Below are positions 15,819-24,272 of a stretch of DNA of 64,000 nucleotides, piece by piece. The stretch covers positions 1,116,001 to 1,180,000 of the forward strand of contig NZ_CP026923.1 in NCBI RefSeq assembly GCF_002950575.1. The letters run 5' to 3'. The notes beneath the pieces are model-generated. The model did not search any database and was not told where the DNA came from. It saw nothing but the letters and a program-made list of their open reading frames with translations. Source of the stretch: Pontimonas salivibrio. GTDB taxonomy: Bacteria; Actinomycetota; Actinomycetes; Actinomycetales; Microbacteriaceae. The translations under genes and the position numbers were made by a program. Each line of letters begins with the position of its first letter. Position 1 is the first letter of the stretch.

Positions 15819-16769
15819 CTAGCCCGTTGCGGGCGGCACTCCCAGACCCGCAACAGAAAGCCCCACTTGGGCGGCACTCGCTGTCAACAGATCACGCTCG
15901 GACAGATCCATTTCCCACATTGCTACCGGGTGGGCTCCATGGCGGTTCACCAGATGGGGCACGCTCACCGCGACACCGGAAATATCGTGGTACCCGTTTA
16001 AGACCGTTGCCACGGGTAACACCTGATGCTCGTCCGCAACGATCGCTTCGACAATTCTCGACACCGACTGACCAATCCCCCAATTGGTGACGCCTTTTCC
16101 TTGAATCACGTCCTTACCCGCGTCGCGCACGCTCTTGGCAATCTGCTCTTTCTCTTCGTCGCCGAGCGGACCTCCCGGGCCTTGCCATAACGACACCGGC
16201 ACACCGGAAATATTCGCCTCGGACCACAGCACAAATTGGCTTTCGCCATGCTCCCCCAACACCGACGCTGACACGGATTGCGCAGATACCGCCATTCGGG
16301 CGGCCAGGACGGAGCGCAGTCGGGCGGTGTCTAGCACCGTCCCCGAAGAAATAACCCGTGATGGTGGCAAGGCCAGGGCTGCCTGGGCCACCGTGGCCAC
16401 CACGTCGCAGGGGTTTGTCACGACAACGATCACCGCCTCAGGCGAGTGGGAAAGTAAATCCCTCGCGATTGTGACGACTAGGTCAGTATTTTTCTCGGCT
16501 AATTCCAAACGGGTTTGACCGGGTGATCGGTTAGCGCCGGCGGTGATCACCACCACGTCGCTGCCTCCGGTCACATCGGGGCGATGCCCGCCCCTGATGC
16601 GAACACTGCTACTCACCGACGCTGCATGGGCAAGATCAGATACTTCGGCTCTCACCTTGTCGGAGTCGATGTCGAACAGGCAGATCTCATCCACTGCCTG
16701 TGTATGTAACAGCGCAAAAGCACTCGCAGTGCCGACAGAACCTGCTCCCACAATGGTGACTTTTGTCAT
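15819..16769 (-). CDS. ldh: L-lactate dehydrogenase
   Basis: A 316-residue NAD-dependent LDH/MDH-superfamily enzyme converting pyruvate to L-lactate. The Rossmann fold shows IVGAGSVGTASAFALL; the specificity loop AGANRSPGQTRLEL carries glutamine where lactate dehydrogenases do and malate dehydrogenases have arginine. Substrate arginine is in SGTVLDTARLR and the catalytic histidine in GEHGESQFVLWS. CACACT lies 6 bases before the ATG. Divergent from a small membrane protein and close to a LacI regulator. The FAD oxidase at 10393 might use the opposite lactate reaction. Confidence 0.93.
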   Translation of the reverse strand: MTKVTIVGAGSVGTASAFALLHTQAVDEICLFDIDSDKVRAEVSDLAHAASVSSSVRIRGGHRPDVTGGSDVVVITAGANRSPGQTRLELAEKNTDLVVTIARDLLSHSPEAVIVVVTNPCDVVATVAQAALALPPSRVISSGTVLDTARLRSVLAARMAVSAQSVSASVLGEHGESQFVLWSEANISGVPVSLWQGPGGPLGDEEKEQIAKSVRDAGKDVIQGKGVTNWGIGQSVSRIVEAIVADEHQVLPVATVLNGYHDISGVAVSVPHLVNRHGAHPVAMWEMDLSERDLLTASAAQVGLSVAGLGVPPATG

Positions 16770-16775
16770 GCCTTT

Positions 16776-16781
16776 AGTGTG
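16776..16781 (-). promoter_or_regulatory. Leaderless -10 box of ldh
   Basis: Minus-strand CACACT lies 6 bases before the ATG at 16769. A LacI-operator-like GGAAGCGCTC core lies about 40 bases further upstream at 16822-16831. Confidence 0.4.
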
Positions 16782-16902
16782 CCAGCCGAGCCCGCTTACT
16801 ACCGACCCCGGGGTTGTAAGCGGAAGCGCTCTACCCGCTGTGGCAGGGCGGCCTCCTGTGCGTCATGCAACCAACTGCCCTCACCCACTCCGCCAAGCAA
16901 TC

Positions 16903-16908
16903 TAGACT
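16903..16908 (+). promoter_or_regulatory. Leaderless -10 box of the membrane protein gene at 16916
   Basis: TAGACT lies 7 bases before the ATG at 16916. Confidence 0.5.
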
Positions 16909-16915
16909 GTGGGTC

Positions 16916-17257
16916 ATGACCGTCTTGCTCATTGCCCTATGGCTCAACATCGTTGTGTTAGTTCCCGTCATTGCGTCGCTGGCCGTGGGCGCAAAGTGGA
17001 CGGTGCGAGCCTTTGGTCAGGCCACGCCGGCCCGAGGCATTGTGATGGCTCAATACTTGGCCATTCTTGCTGCCTCGATTTTGTTCCTGGTGTGGCCACT
17101 GGAGCCCGGCATTATTACCCTGCTGGCCATCCAGATTGCCTACAAGGTGCTCTCAGCGTTCACCGTTCGAGTTCTCACCAACCCGGTCGTAATCAGCAAC
17201 CTGTTGATTGCCGCCATTCAGACCGGCCTGTTGGTCCTTCACTCCATGCCGGCCTAA
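16916..17257 (+). CDS. Four-helix integral membrane protein
   Basis: A 113-residue protein that is almost entirely hydrophobic, with about four membrane helices (3-25, 43-60, 63-80, 90-110) and short loops such as GAKWTVRAFGQATPARG. The ATG at 16916 is supported by TAGACT 7 bases upstream; an in-frame ATG 17 codons earlier is rejected. Family not recognised. Divergent from ldh and convergent with the LacI regulator gene. Confidence 0.68.
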   Translation: MTVLLIALWLNIVVLVPVIASLAVGAKWTVRAFGQATPARGIVMAQYLAILAASILFLVWPLEPGIITLLAIQIAYKVLSAFTVRVLTNPVVISNLLIAAIQTGLLVLHSMPA

Positions 17258-17282
17258 TTCGGTGCCAAGAAAGACGGTCGAA

Positions 17283-18299
17283 CTACTTTGGCGCTGGGCC
17301 GGTAGAGCCCCTTACTTTGAGGTCAACCGGTAGCGCCATGGCCAGATCGCTTTCATCTTCTGGAGCCAAGCCACCGAGAAGGGCCAGCGCTTGAGACACC
17401 GCCATGGCTCCCTGGCGTGAGACGTGTTGAACCATGGTGGTCAGCCCAAATGCTTCCCCCATGGGGTGACCGTCCAGTCCGATGATGGAGAGATCATCGG
17501 GAATTCGAAGGCCCAATTTATAAGCGGCTGACATCACCCCGATGGCCACTTCGTCACTGACGGCGACAATACCGGTGGGCCTGTTGTGCGGGTCAGAGAG
17601 AACCTGCATTGCGCGGTCAAACCCGCCGGCTGTCGACACTTCGCACGCGGCAAAATCCCCGTCCACAGCAATATTTGCTCGCTCCAGGGCATCCCGGAAA
17701 CCTTGGAGGCGTCGGGAATGCACTTCGAAATCCAACTGTTGTTCCTGGTCGCCACCAAAGTGCATCAATTTGGTGTGACCTAAGCCGACCAGATGTTCGG
17801 TCTGTTTTCGGGCCACTTCTCGGTCGTCAATGAAGTAGGTGGATACCCCAGGAATCCGACCGCCGATTCCCACAATCGGTTTATCCAGCGCGTCCAGCCG
17901 GGCCACTTCATCGTCGGTAATGAATAGCGTGAGGGCAATGACCGCATCGACACCTTTTCGCACCAAGAAATAGTCAAAAAGTTGTTGCCGTTGCCCGCGG
18001 TCATCAGTGAGGCGATACAGGGTGAGGTCGTAGCCGGCACCGATTAGTGCCGCCTCCACACCGTCAATGACTTCGCTGTAAAACCAGCGGTTCACAAACG
18101 GTGTCACCAGCGCAATATTGCGCGAACGACCCGTTGCAAGTGACTCTGCCGCACTGGAGGCAACAAAACCAAGCTCTTTCGCAACCTCAGAAACCCTTTT
18201 TCTCGTCGTTGTCGACACTGAGCCCTGACCGGAAAGTGCCCTGGACGCAGTGGACTTCGACACACCGGCGCGCTGGGCAACGTCCGCGAGTGTGGCCAT
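17283..18299 (-). CDS. LacI-family transcriptional regulator
   Basis: A 338-residue repressor. The N-terminal HTH and hinge helix are clear (LADVAQRAGVSKSTASRALSG, then RKRVSEVAKELGF). The rest is a periplasmic-binding-protein-like sensor domain (NIALVTPFVNRWFYSEVIDGVE to LSIIGLDGHPMGEAFGLTTMVQ). No sugar genes adjoin it, so the target is unclear; ldh, 0.5 kb away, has an operator-like core in its promoter. TACACT lies 7 bases before the ATG. Confidence 0.93.
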   Translation of the reverse strand: MATLADVAQRAGVSKSTASRALSGQGSVSTTTRKRVSEVAKELGFVASSAAESLATGRSRNIALVTPFVNRWFYSEVIDGVEAALIGAGYDLTLYRLTDDRGQRQQLFDYFLVRKGVDAVIALTLFITDDEVARLDALDKPIVGIGGRIPGVSTYFIDDREVARKQTEHLVGLGHTKLMHFGGDQEQQLDFEVHSRRLQGFRDALERANIAVDGDFAACEVSTAGGFDRAMQVLSDPHNRPTGIVAVSDEVAIGVMSAAYKLGLRIPDDLSIIGLDGHPMGEAFGLTTMVQHVSRQGAMAVSQALALLGGLAPEDESDLAMALPVDLKVRGSTGPAPK

Positions 18300-18306
18300 G
18301 AGAGAA

Positions 18307-18312
18307 AGTGTA
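18307..18312 (-). promoter_or_regulatory. Leaderless -10 box of the lacI-family gene
   Basis: Minus-strand TACACT lies 7 bases before the ATG at 18299. Confidence 0.5.
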
Positions 18313-18473
18313 GGCGCAGTGGGCTGAGGCTTGCAGTCGGGCGATCAACCTGGTGAGGCCCCCGCCTTCGCGCTCACGTAACCAGCGTGGCGAATCTGAG
18401 TGAACCCGTCGACCCTCGTCCTCTTTCTCCCCAGCCCGAAATAGCCCAGTTCTTGCCCGATTGCCACGGTCAA

Positions 18474-18479
18474 TAGGCT
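18474..18479 (+). promoter_or_regulatory. Leaderless -10 box of the spermidine-synthase-like gene
   Basis: TAGGCT lies 6 bases before the ATG at 18486. Confidence 0.5.
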
Positions 18480-18485
18480 GGGCAG

Positions 18486-19178
18486 ATGGTGACACGCTTC
18501 GAAGAGCTTGACTGGCAACAGACCCCGATGGGCGAGTTGACACTCCGTCGACGCTTTGACCCCGTGTTGAACAAGGACGTATGGGAAGCGATTTTGCACG
18601 ACGAACACCTCATGTCGACCCATTTCACCGCTGCAGAAATCGAGCTCGGTCGCCTGGGTGTGGAGTGTGCCACCGGCGACAACCTGGATGTCATGGTCGG
18701 CGGCCTGGGCCTTGGCTACACGGCACAAGCAGTATTAGCGAGCAATCGGGTTCACTCTCTCATGGTCATTGAAGCCATCGACCAGGTCGCACAGTGGCAT
18801 ACACGACACCTCTTGCCCATCTCAGAGGAAATCATGTCCGATCCGCGCATGAACGTGGAAGTCGCTGACTTCTTTGCGCTCATGCGCCATGACGATGCGG
18901 AGCGTGTGTTTGACGCCATTCTGGTCGACATCGATCACACACCATCACACCATTTACACCCCAGCCACGGACCCTTCTACAGCGAATCGGGTCTCAAAGA
19001 GATGGCCCGACACCTCAAGCCGGGCGGTGTCTTTGCACTCTGGTCCGACGACCCACCTGATGAGGGCTTCCTGGCCGTACTGGACACCGTCTTCACACAA
19101 GTCAGTGGTGAGGTGGTGGTCTTTGATAACCCCCTGACGGGTGGCCAAAGCTCCAACACCATCTATCTGGCGCACTGA
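18486..19178 (+). CDS. Spermidine-synthase-like SAM-dependent protein
   Basis: A 230-residue Rossmann-fold protein related to spermidine synthases. It shows VMVGGLGLGYTAQAVL (SAM motif I), LMVIEAIDQVAQWH (acidic end of strand 2) and FDAILVDIDHTP (post-motif). The usual GGGDG motif of true spermidine synthases is replaced by GGLGLG, and the N-terminal beta domain is short, so polyamine synthesis is not assured; a methyltransferase role is possible. Stands alone, divergent from the LacI regulator gene. Confidence 0.78.
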   Translation: MVTRFEELDWQQTPMGELTLRRRFDPVLNKDVWEAILHDEHLMSTHFTAAEIELGRLGVECATGDNLDVMVGGLGLGYTAQAVLASNRVHSLMVIEAIDQVAQWHTRHLLPISEEIMSDPRMNVEVADFFALMRHDDAERVFDAILVDIDHTPSHHLHPSHGPFYSESGLKEMARHLKPGGVFALWSDDPPDEGFLAVLDTVFTQVSGEVVVFDNPLTGGQSSNTIYLAH

Positions 19179-19341
19179 CGCCTTCTAGTAGATCGAGCCG
19201 TCTCATGCCGGTGCGGTTCTTAAGGCCATTGCTGGCGGGCATGCGGGCATCAGGCTGTGCCCCCGAAGCCGCCGAGTTAACCCCAAGAGCCGGTTTTACA
19301 GGCGTTCCTCTCACGCGAAAGCATGTGTCGGCTGGAAGGCA

Positions 19342-19857
19342 CTAGCGGGAAACGGGAAGCAGTACCTCGTTCCGGCGGAGAAAACCGGGGACGGCCGGCG
19401 GATCGTAGCGAGCAAAAAGCGGCCCACCGGTGATCTGGATTCCCTGAGTGTGCAGGACATGACGCAGGGCCTCCTCTCTTTCCAACACCCTGGCTTCCTT
19501 CCACATCCCTCGAAATCGGATGGCGGCCATCGTGACCTCTGGTCTGTCCTCGATCCACACTCGATTGCTCGAGGGAACCGGGGCATCCTTCGTCCACCAC
19601 TCTTCGGGCAGCACGAAGCTCACCACGTGGCGATCAACATTGCGGGGCTGGAGCAGCACTGGCGAGGTCATTGCGACGCGCTGACTGTGCTCATTCCGCC
19701 CCGAAATGTAGCCCACTAACGGGCCAAACCCGAGCGTGCCGGCTTCTTCTAACCCGGCCTGAACATCGACCGAAACGGCACGGTGGGCGGGATAGGCCCG
19801 CAGCTCAACGTGGTCGCCGAGCGGTTCAATTACCCGATAGGGCTGTACGCTAACCAC
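19342..19857 (-). CDS. SOUL-family heme-binding protein
   Basis: A 171-residue SOUL/HBP-fold protein: N-terminal YRVIEPLGDHVELRAYP (compare the YEVRxY start), RVAMTSPVLLQ matching the family I-x-MT-x-PV motif, SFVLPEEW, and MAAIRFRGMWKEARV. Family members bind heme or porphyrins weakly; the bacterial role is not fixed. GTG start with TAGGCT 6 bases upstream. Cytoplasmic, as no signal peptide is seen. Confidence 0.87.
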   Translation of the reverse strand: MVSVQPYRVIEPLGDHVELRAYPAHRAVSVDVQAGLEEAGTLGFGPLVGYISGRNEHSQRVAMTSPVLLQPRNVDRHVVSFVLPEEWWTKDAPVPSSNRVWIEDRPEVTMAAIRFRGMWKEARVLEREEALRHVLHTQGIQITGGPLFARYDPPAVPGFLRRNEVLLPVSR

Positions 19858-19863
19858 CGCTTC

Positions 19864-19869
19864 AGCCTA
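19864..19869 (-). promoter_or_regulatory. Leaderless -10 box of the SOUL protein gene
   Basis: Minus-strand TAGGCT lies 6 bases before the GTG at 19857. Confidence 0.45.
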
Positions 19870-19886
19870 GCCTCGTGGTCGCCCCG

Positions 19887-20369
19887 CTAGCCGCGTCCGC
19901 GGAGGATTATCACCTGGCCATTCTCACGGACGATCTCTTGGGCATACAGCTCAATCAGCACGTCGTCATCCACATATCCGCGGACCGTGACCGGTTCCCC
20001 CGGTTGCACAGGAACCATGTCCCCTCCCGTCCAGACTGGAATAGTGCCAGTCGCATCGCGCAGGACGAACTCGTCCTCATCGGTGATGCGCTCGACGGTC
20101 CCGGAGACTGCGGCAACGGTGTTGCGCTGAAGGGCTTCGATTGCGGTGGGTGCGAAGTCGGAAGTCCCTCTGGTGACATCGCTGGTCGGAGTTGGCTCTG
20201 AGAGTCCCTCCGTCTCAGCGGAAATAGGCGCTGGAGCGGCGACCACAGATGTATCCGGGGGCACCGGCGAGCCGCCTGCTAATCCCGCACCGATTGCGAC
20301 CCCGCCGGCAACGCTCAGCGCCCCCAGGGCAAACGCTCCCCCCACAAGGGCAACCGTTTTCTTGTTCAC
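19887..20369 (-). CDS. Exported OB-fold (BOF-like) protein
   Basis: A 160-residue protein with an N-terminal membrane anchor or signal (VNKKTVALVGGAFALGALSV, no lipobox cysteine), a 45-residue Pro/Thr/Ser-rich linker and a C-terminal OB-fold. The fold shows AVSGTVERITDEDEFVLRDA, IPVWTGGD, EPVTVRGYVDDD and LYAQEIV, matching the YgiW/YdeI-like BOF pattern. The GTG at 20369 follows GGAGAGG closely and rejects the longer frame. BOF proteins are extracytoplasmic and stress-linked in enterobacteria; the role here is unknown. Confidence 0.7.
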   Translation of the reverse strand: MNKKTVALVGGAFALGALSVAGGVAIGAGLAGGSPVPPDTSVVAAPAPISAETEGLSEPTPTSDVTRGTSDFAPTAIEALQRNTVAAVSGTVERITDEDEFVLRDATGTIPVWTGGDMVPVQPGEPVTVRGYVDDDVLIELYAQEIVRENGQVIILRGRG

Positions 20370-20591
20370 GAACCTCTCCTCTCCCCGCCTCGTCAGCGCG
20401 CTGACAAGCACGCTACGGAGTGAAACCTCGATATTTTCGTGAATGCCCTTCGAAAAAGCTGTCACACAGCTCGGCAGAGTCTGGAAGCATGCGAAGAAGA
20501 GCCTGGGAAGGCTGTGGGGAGTGAACGCGCGAGCCTTTTTGGCGCGGTGGTCCGTCACGCGGTGTATCAGGCTTCAAACACCGTCTTTCGA

Positions 20592-20597
20592 TAGTCT
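20592..20597 (+). promoter_or_regulatory. Leaderless -10 box of the cation exchanger gene
   Basis: TAGTCT lies 7 bases before the GTG at 20605 and decides that start over an ATG 54 codons upstream. Confidence 0.5.
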
Positions 20598-20604
20598 CGG
20601 CGCT

Positions 20605-21705
20605 GTGCTGCTTCTTGACATTGGACTGGTTCTACTCGGTCTGACGTTGCTCATCGCCGGCGGTGAGGCGCTCGTGAGAGGTGCTTCCACACTTGCCGCG
20701 CGGGTAGGAATCTCGCCACTGGTCATCGGCCTCATTGTGGTCTCCAGTGCGACCTCCGCACCAGAGTTTGCTGTCACGATCGGTGCTGTTGTTGAGGGTG
20801 AGCCGGGTCTTGCTGTCGGGAACGTCATCGGCAGCAACATTGCCAACGTCTTATTGATTCTCGGCTTTTCCGCCATGGTGAGCCCTCTTGCCATCAATCG
20901 CCAGGTGGTGCGTTTTGACATTCCCGTGATGCTCGGAGTGACAGCGCTCTTTCTCGGGTTAACCCTCGACGGCGAGATTGGCCTGATTGACGGGATTTTG
21001 CTCTTGCTGGGACTAGTCCTCCACGCCGTTGTCAGCGTGGTGATTGGGCGGCGGGATGCGGCCACGTTGGACCAACCAGACGCAGAGGCAGCCCTCAACA
21101 CGAAGCCGGTGCCATTGTGGTTGGCCGCTTTGCTCTTGGTGGGTGGTGTTGCGCTGCTGGTGGGTGGAGCACAGGCATTGGTCACGGGTGCAGTCAACAT
21201 CGCACTTGACCTTGGGGTGAGCTCCCTCGTGGTGGGCTTAACCGTTGTCGCAATCGGCACGTCACTGCCGGAGCTGGCAACTTCTCTCGTCGCGATTCGC
21301 CGTGGCGAGCGGGATATGGCAGTGGGGAACATTGTCGGCAGCAATATCTTCAACATCGGCCTCGTCATGGGAGTCCCCGCGATTATTTTCCGCGAGGGGA
21401 TTCCCGTGCCCCAAGCGGCGGTTGCACTCGATATTCCCCTGATGTTGGCCGCCGCATTAGCCTTGCTGCCCATTGCCTTCACCGGATTTATTGTCGCCCG
21501 CTGGGAGGGCACCCTCTTCGTCGCCCTCTACGTCAGCTACCTGGCCTACGTAGTACTGGCCGCCACCGAACACGACGCCGTCACCGGCTTTAGCATCGTC
21601 ATGCTGTGGTTCGTGTTGCCACTGATCGCAATTACCGTGATTGCCCTGAGCGCCTACGAGATCCGACTGCACCGAAAAAAGCCACCGGCATCGTCGGGCA
21701 ATTAG
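20605..21705 (+). CDS. Calcium/sodium:cation antiporter (CaCA family, YrbG-like)
   Basis: A 366-residue membrane exchanger with two inverted halves of about five helices. Each half carries an alpha repeat: SSATSAPEFAVTIGAV with GNVIGSNIANVLLILG, and AIGTSLPELATSLVAI with GNIVGSNIFNIGLVMG, containing the acidic ion-binding residues. It probably exchanges Ca2+ against Na+ or H+. The GTG at 20605 begins directly before the first helix. A short basic tail (RLHRKKPPASSGN) ends it. Confidence 0.92.
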   Translation: MLLLDIGLVLLGLTLLIAGGEALVRGASTLAARVGISPLVIGLIVVSSATSAPEFAVTIGAVVEGEPGLAVGNVIGSNIANVLLILGFSAMVSPLAINRQVVRFDIPVMLGVTALFLGLTLDGEIGLIDGILLLLGLVLHAVVSVVIGRRDAATLDQPDAEAALNTKPVPLWLAALLLVGGVALLVGGAQALVTGAVNIALDLGVSSLVVGLTVVAIGTSLPELATSLVAIRRGERDMAVGNIVGSNIFNIGLVMGVPAIIFREGIPVPQAAVALDIPLMLAAALALLPIAFTGFIVARWEGTLFVALYVSYLAYVVLAATEHDAVTGFSIVMLWFVLPLIAITVIALSAYEIRLHRKKPPASSGN

Positions 21706-21759
21706 ACCCGCCTGCTACCCGACAGGGATTGCAGCACGCGCTGCAGGTACCCGCAGCGG

Positions 21760-22947
21760 TTAGTGGGCTGTGACTCTGTCAGGATTCATCATCAGGTGTT
21801 CGAACACTAGCTCGGCCGCTCCTATGGCCACCGAGTTACCACCGAGCTCATCGAGAAAAATGTTGAGAGAGCGCAGATTGGCGGGTATCGCGTGTTTTTT
21901 TAGACACTCAAGAAACAGGCTTTGGTCAAACCGGTACAGCGATCGGAGGAACCCGGCCAACACCACCGTCTCGGGATTGAAGATATTGATGAGGTTCGCC
22001 GTGGCGACCGCGAGGGTGTCAATCTGTCTTCTCACCAGCTCTGTGGACTGGGTGGTGCGCTGACCGAGAAGCGTGTCCTCGAGAACCTCGTCAGAGACTT
22101 TCGACAACCCGAGAACCTGCTCGAGATCTTCGCGGCGAACCAGTGCTTCGAGAGTGCCGGGAAGCCCCGAGTAGTCGCGTGTGTTGTCGGAGCTCACACG
22201 GATATGGCCAAACTCTGCCACGATGCCGTTTCGACCATTCAGTTCGCGCCCTCGGGTGTAGGCGCCACCACCGATTCCGGAGCTTCCATGCAGGTAGACC
22301 ACTTCGCTCGCGCCTTCTGCTGCACCAAAACGAATCTCCGCCTTGCAACCCAGGGCACCGTCGTTTCCGAAATACAACGGCAGGTCGAGGCGGGCTTCCA
22401 AAATGTCCCTCAGTGCAACGTCAAACCAACCCAGGTGGGGCGCGTGGATGACGGTACCGGTGGCCGAATCGACCTGTCCGGGGATAACCACCCCTGCTCC
22501 CACTACGTCGTAGTGGGGCCCAAGTTTTTCGATTCGTCGGGTCAGCGCTTGGGTCTGGCGCACAATCGCGTCAACCATCTCCGGGATTGAGAGCGGCTCC
22601 TGCAGGGTGATGCGCTTGCTGGCCACAATTTCGCCGTTGAAACCCACGCCCTTAAGTTCAAGAAAGTCGACTTCCGGGTGCACGGCAATCGCGACGATGT
22701 ACTCCGATGCCTCAACTTCGAGGCTCGGCCGCCCCACGCTCTCGGGAGCGCGATGCTCGACGATGCGCGCAAGCCCAAGATCGCACGCTTTGTTCACGAG
22801 GTTTCCCACCGCGGAACGCGACAATCCGGTGATCGCCCCAATCTCCGAGCGAGAGATTCGACGATGTTCGTGAATGAGTTGTAGGACCCGGGGCAGATTG
22901 GTGCCGAGTGCGCCGCCGTGAGCGGGTCCGACCGGGTTAGCTTCCAT
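21760..22947 (-). CDS. ROK-family transcriptional regulator
   Basis: A 395-residue NagC/XylR-type repressor. The N-terminal winged helix contains ISRSEIGAITGLSRSAVGNLVNKACDLGL; the sugar-binding ROK domain has VVGAGVVIPGQVDSATG, LPLYFGNDGALGCKAEIRFG and LHGSSGIGGGAY. After EFGHIRV the usual zinc cysteine motif C-x-C-G-x-x-G-C is missing (DNTRDYSGLPGT). Transcribed divergently from the sugar ABC operon, which it most likely represses until its sugar is bound. The start context is GGGGG close to the ATG. Confidence 0.92.
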   Translation of the reverse strand: MEANPVGPAHGGALGTNLPRVLQLIHEHRRISRSEIGAITGLSRSAVGNLVNKACDLGLARIVEHRAPESVGRPSLEVEASEYIVAIAVHPEVDFLELKGVGFNGEIVASKRITLQEPLSIPEMVDAIVRQTQALTRRIEKLGPHYDVVGAGVVIPGQVDSATGTVIHAPHLGWFDVALRDILEARLDLPLYFGNDGALGCKAEIRFGAAEGASEVVYLHGSSGIGGGAYTRGRELNGRNGIVAEFGHIRVSSDNTRDYSGLPGTLEALVRREDLEQVLGLSKVSDEVLEDTLLGQRTTQSTELVRRQIDTLAVATANLINIFNPETVVLAGFLRSLYRFDQSLFLECLKKHAIPANLRSLNIFLDELGGNSVAIGAAELVFEHLMMNPDRVTAH

Positions 22948-23082
22948 AACCCCCTAGTTTCCATGGTTTGTGTTCCCCACGGCAAGGCAGTGTCGCCTGG
23001 CCCCTGCCACCCCGGTGCCCTGGAAGCCAGAGCCGATTGTTACCGAATCTTGATGAGGCACTGCTTCCCAGCTTTTGTTTTG

Positions 23083-23094
23083 TATGTGAACATA
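23083..23094. promoter_or_regulatory. Inverted repeat in the ROK/ABC intergenic region (possible operator)
   Basis: TATGT-GA-ACATA is a 5+5 inverted repeat 63 bases before the binding-protein start, preceded by TTGTTTTG. It may overlap the promoter and be a ROK operator; no second copy was identified. Confidence 0.3.
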
Positions 23095-23156
23095 TTCCAA
23101 CGGCGTAGCCCCCTTCGGGTCGCGTCGGGTGAGAAATCCAAAAATTAAGGAGAAAC

Positions 23157-24248
23157 ATGACCAAGCGAATGTTCGCACTGCTCTCGACCCTCGGGGCGAG
23201 CGCGCTGGTGCTCGCGGGTTGTGCGGGCGCTGCCGCCCCCACAGAAGACACCGCGGGTTCTGGAGAGACCACGACCGAGGAGACCACGACCAGCGAAGCG
23301 CAGCGCGTCTGCGTCATCCTGCCGGATGCCGACTCGGGCACCCGCTGGGAGCCAAACGACCGCCCCGCTCTTGAGGCGGGTATCACCGCTGCTGGCTACG
23401 AGGCAGACATCCAAAACGCTCTGGCCGACACCGCCAAGTTTGCGACCATTGCTGACGCCCAGCTCACTCAGGGTTGCGCCGTGATGTTGGTCGTGGACTA
23501 CCAGGGTGCTGGCACCACGGTCGCCGAGAAGGCTCAGGCCGCCGGCGTCCCCGTGATTGCCTATGACCGCCCGATCGAGGGTGCCGACTACTACGTGTCG
23601 TTCGACAACTTCACCGTGGGTGCACTCCAGGGCCAGATGATCATTGATGGTCTGACCGCTGCTGGAAAAGACCCCGCGACCGCGAGCATCGTCTACTCCT
23701 CGGGGGACCCCGCGGATGGAAACGCCGCGATGTTCTTGAACGGCGCGCTCAGTGTTCTGGACGAGGCGGGTGCCAGCGCGGCATTCACCATGGAAGGCAC
23801 CTGGGATGGCGCGAAGGCCGGAACGCTCTTTGAGCAGGCCTTCACCGCTGTAGGTGGAAACGTGGACGCTGTCCTCGCCCCGAACGACAACAACGCATCC
23901 TCGATCATCGCGATCCTCGACAAGAACGGCCTGAGTGTGCCCATCTCTGGTCAGGACGCGTCGGTTGCTGGTCTGCAGAACGTTCTGCTGGGTAAGCAGT
24001 TCGGAACTGTCTACAAGCCGTTTGGTATTCAGGTAACTGCAGCCCTCGAGGTCATTGAGGCCCTGCTCTCCGGCGAGGAAGTCGCTTACGACCAGACCCT
24101 CGAAGATGGCACTCCGTACATCGCAGTGGACCCGATTGTGGTGACCGCTGAGAATGTCGTCGACGTTGTCGCCAACGGTGACGCGACGGTAGAGGACCTG
24201 TGCACCGACGAGGTAGCCGAGGCCTGTGCCACCTACGGAGTCAACTAG
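23157..24248 (+). CDS. Sugar ABC transporter substrate-binding lipoprotein (CUT2, xylose/ribose type)
   Basis: A 363-residue exported binding protein. Lipobox LVLAGC (Cys22), Thr/Glu-rich linker (SGETTTEETTTSE), then a type I periplasmic-binding fold (VCVILPDADSGTRWEPNDRPALEAG, VPVIAYDRPIEG, YYVSFDNFTVGALQGQ, ISGQDASVAGLQNVLLGKQ), resembling XylF. AAGGAG sits 5 bases before the ATG. First gene of a three-gene transporter operon. The sugar cannot be told from sequence; pentoses or hexoses are typical. Confidence 0.93.
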   Translation: MTKRMFALLSTLGASALVLAGCAGAAAPTEDTAGSGETTTEETTTSEAQRVCVILPDADSGTRWEPNDRPALEAGITAAGYEADIQNALADTAKFATIADAQLTQGCAVMLVVDYQGAGTTVAEKAQAAGVPVIAYDRPIEGADYYVSFDNFTVGALQGQMIIDGLTAAGKDPATASIVYSSGDPADGNAAMFLNGALSVLDEAGASAAFTMEGTWDGAKAGTLFEQAFTAVGGNVDAVLAPNDNNASSIIAILDKNGLSVPISGQDASVAGLQNVLLGKQFGTVYKPFGIQVTAALEVIEALLSGEEVAYDQTLEDGTPYIAVDPIVVTAENVVDVVANGDATVEDLCTDEVAEACATYGVN

Positions 24249-24256
24249 TTAGTAGC

Positions 24257-24270
24257 GTGTAGCACTACAC
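24257..24270. repeat. Perfect 6+6 inverted repeat after the binding-protein gene
   Basis: GTGTAG-CA-CTACAC, immediately before the larger hairpin at 24273. The short centre suggests a DNA palindrome or part of a combined RNA structure. Confidence 0.35.
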
Positions 24271-24272
24271 CC

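Noticed and set aside
19179-19341. Gap between the spermidine-synthase-like gene and the SOUL gene, inspected for a hidden gene
   Set aside because: Convergent gene ends; no coherent frame or hairpin with a T-run was found.
20574-21512. A 312-codon frame antisense to the cation exchanger
   Set aside because: It is the mirror of a well-supported transporter gene; composition is Thr/Ser/Pro-rich as expected for an antisense shadow, and no start signal is seen.
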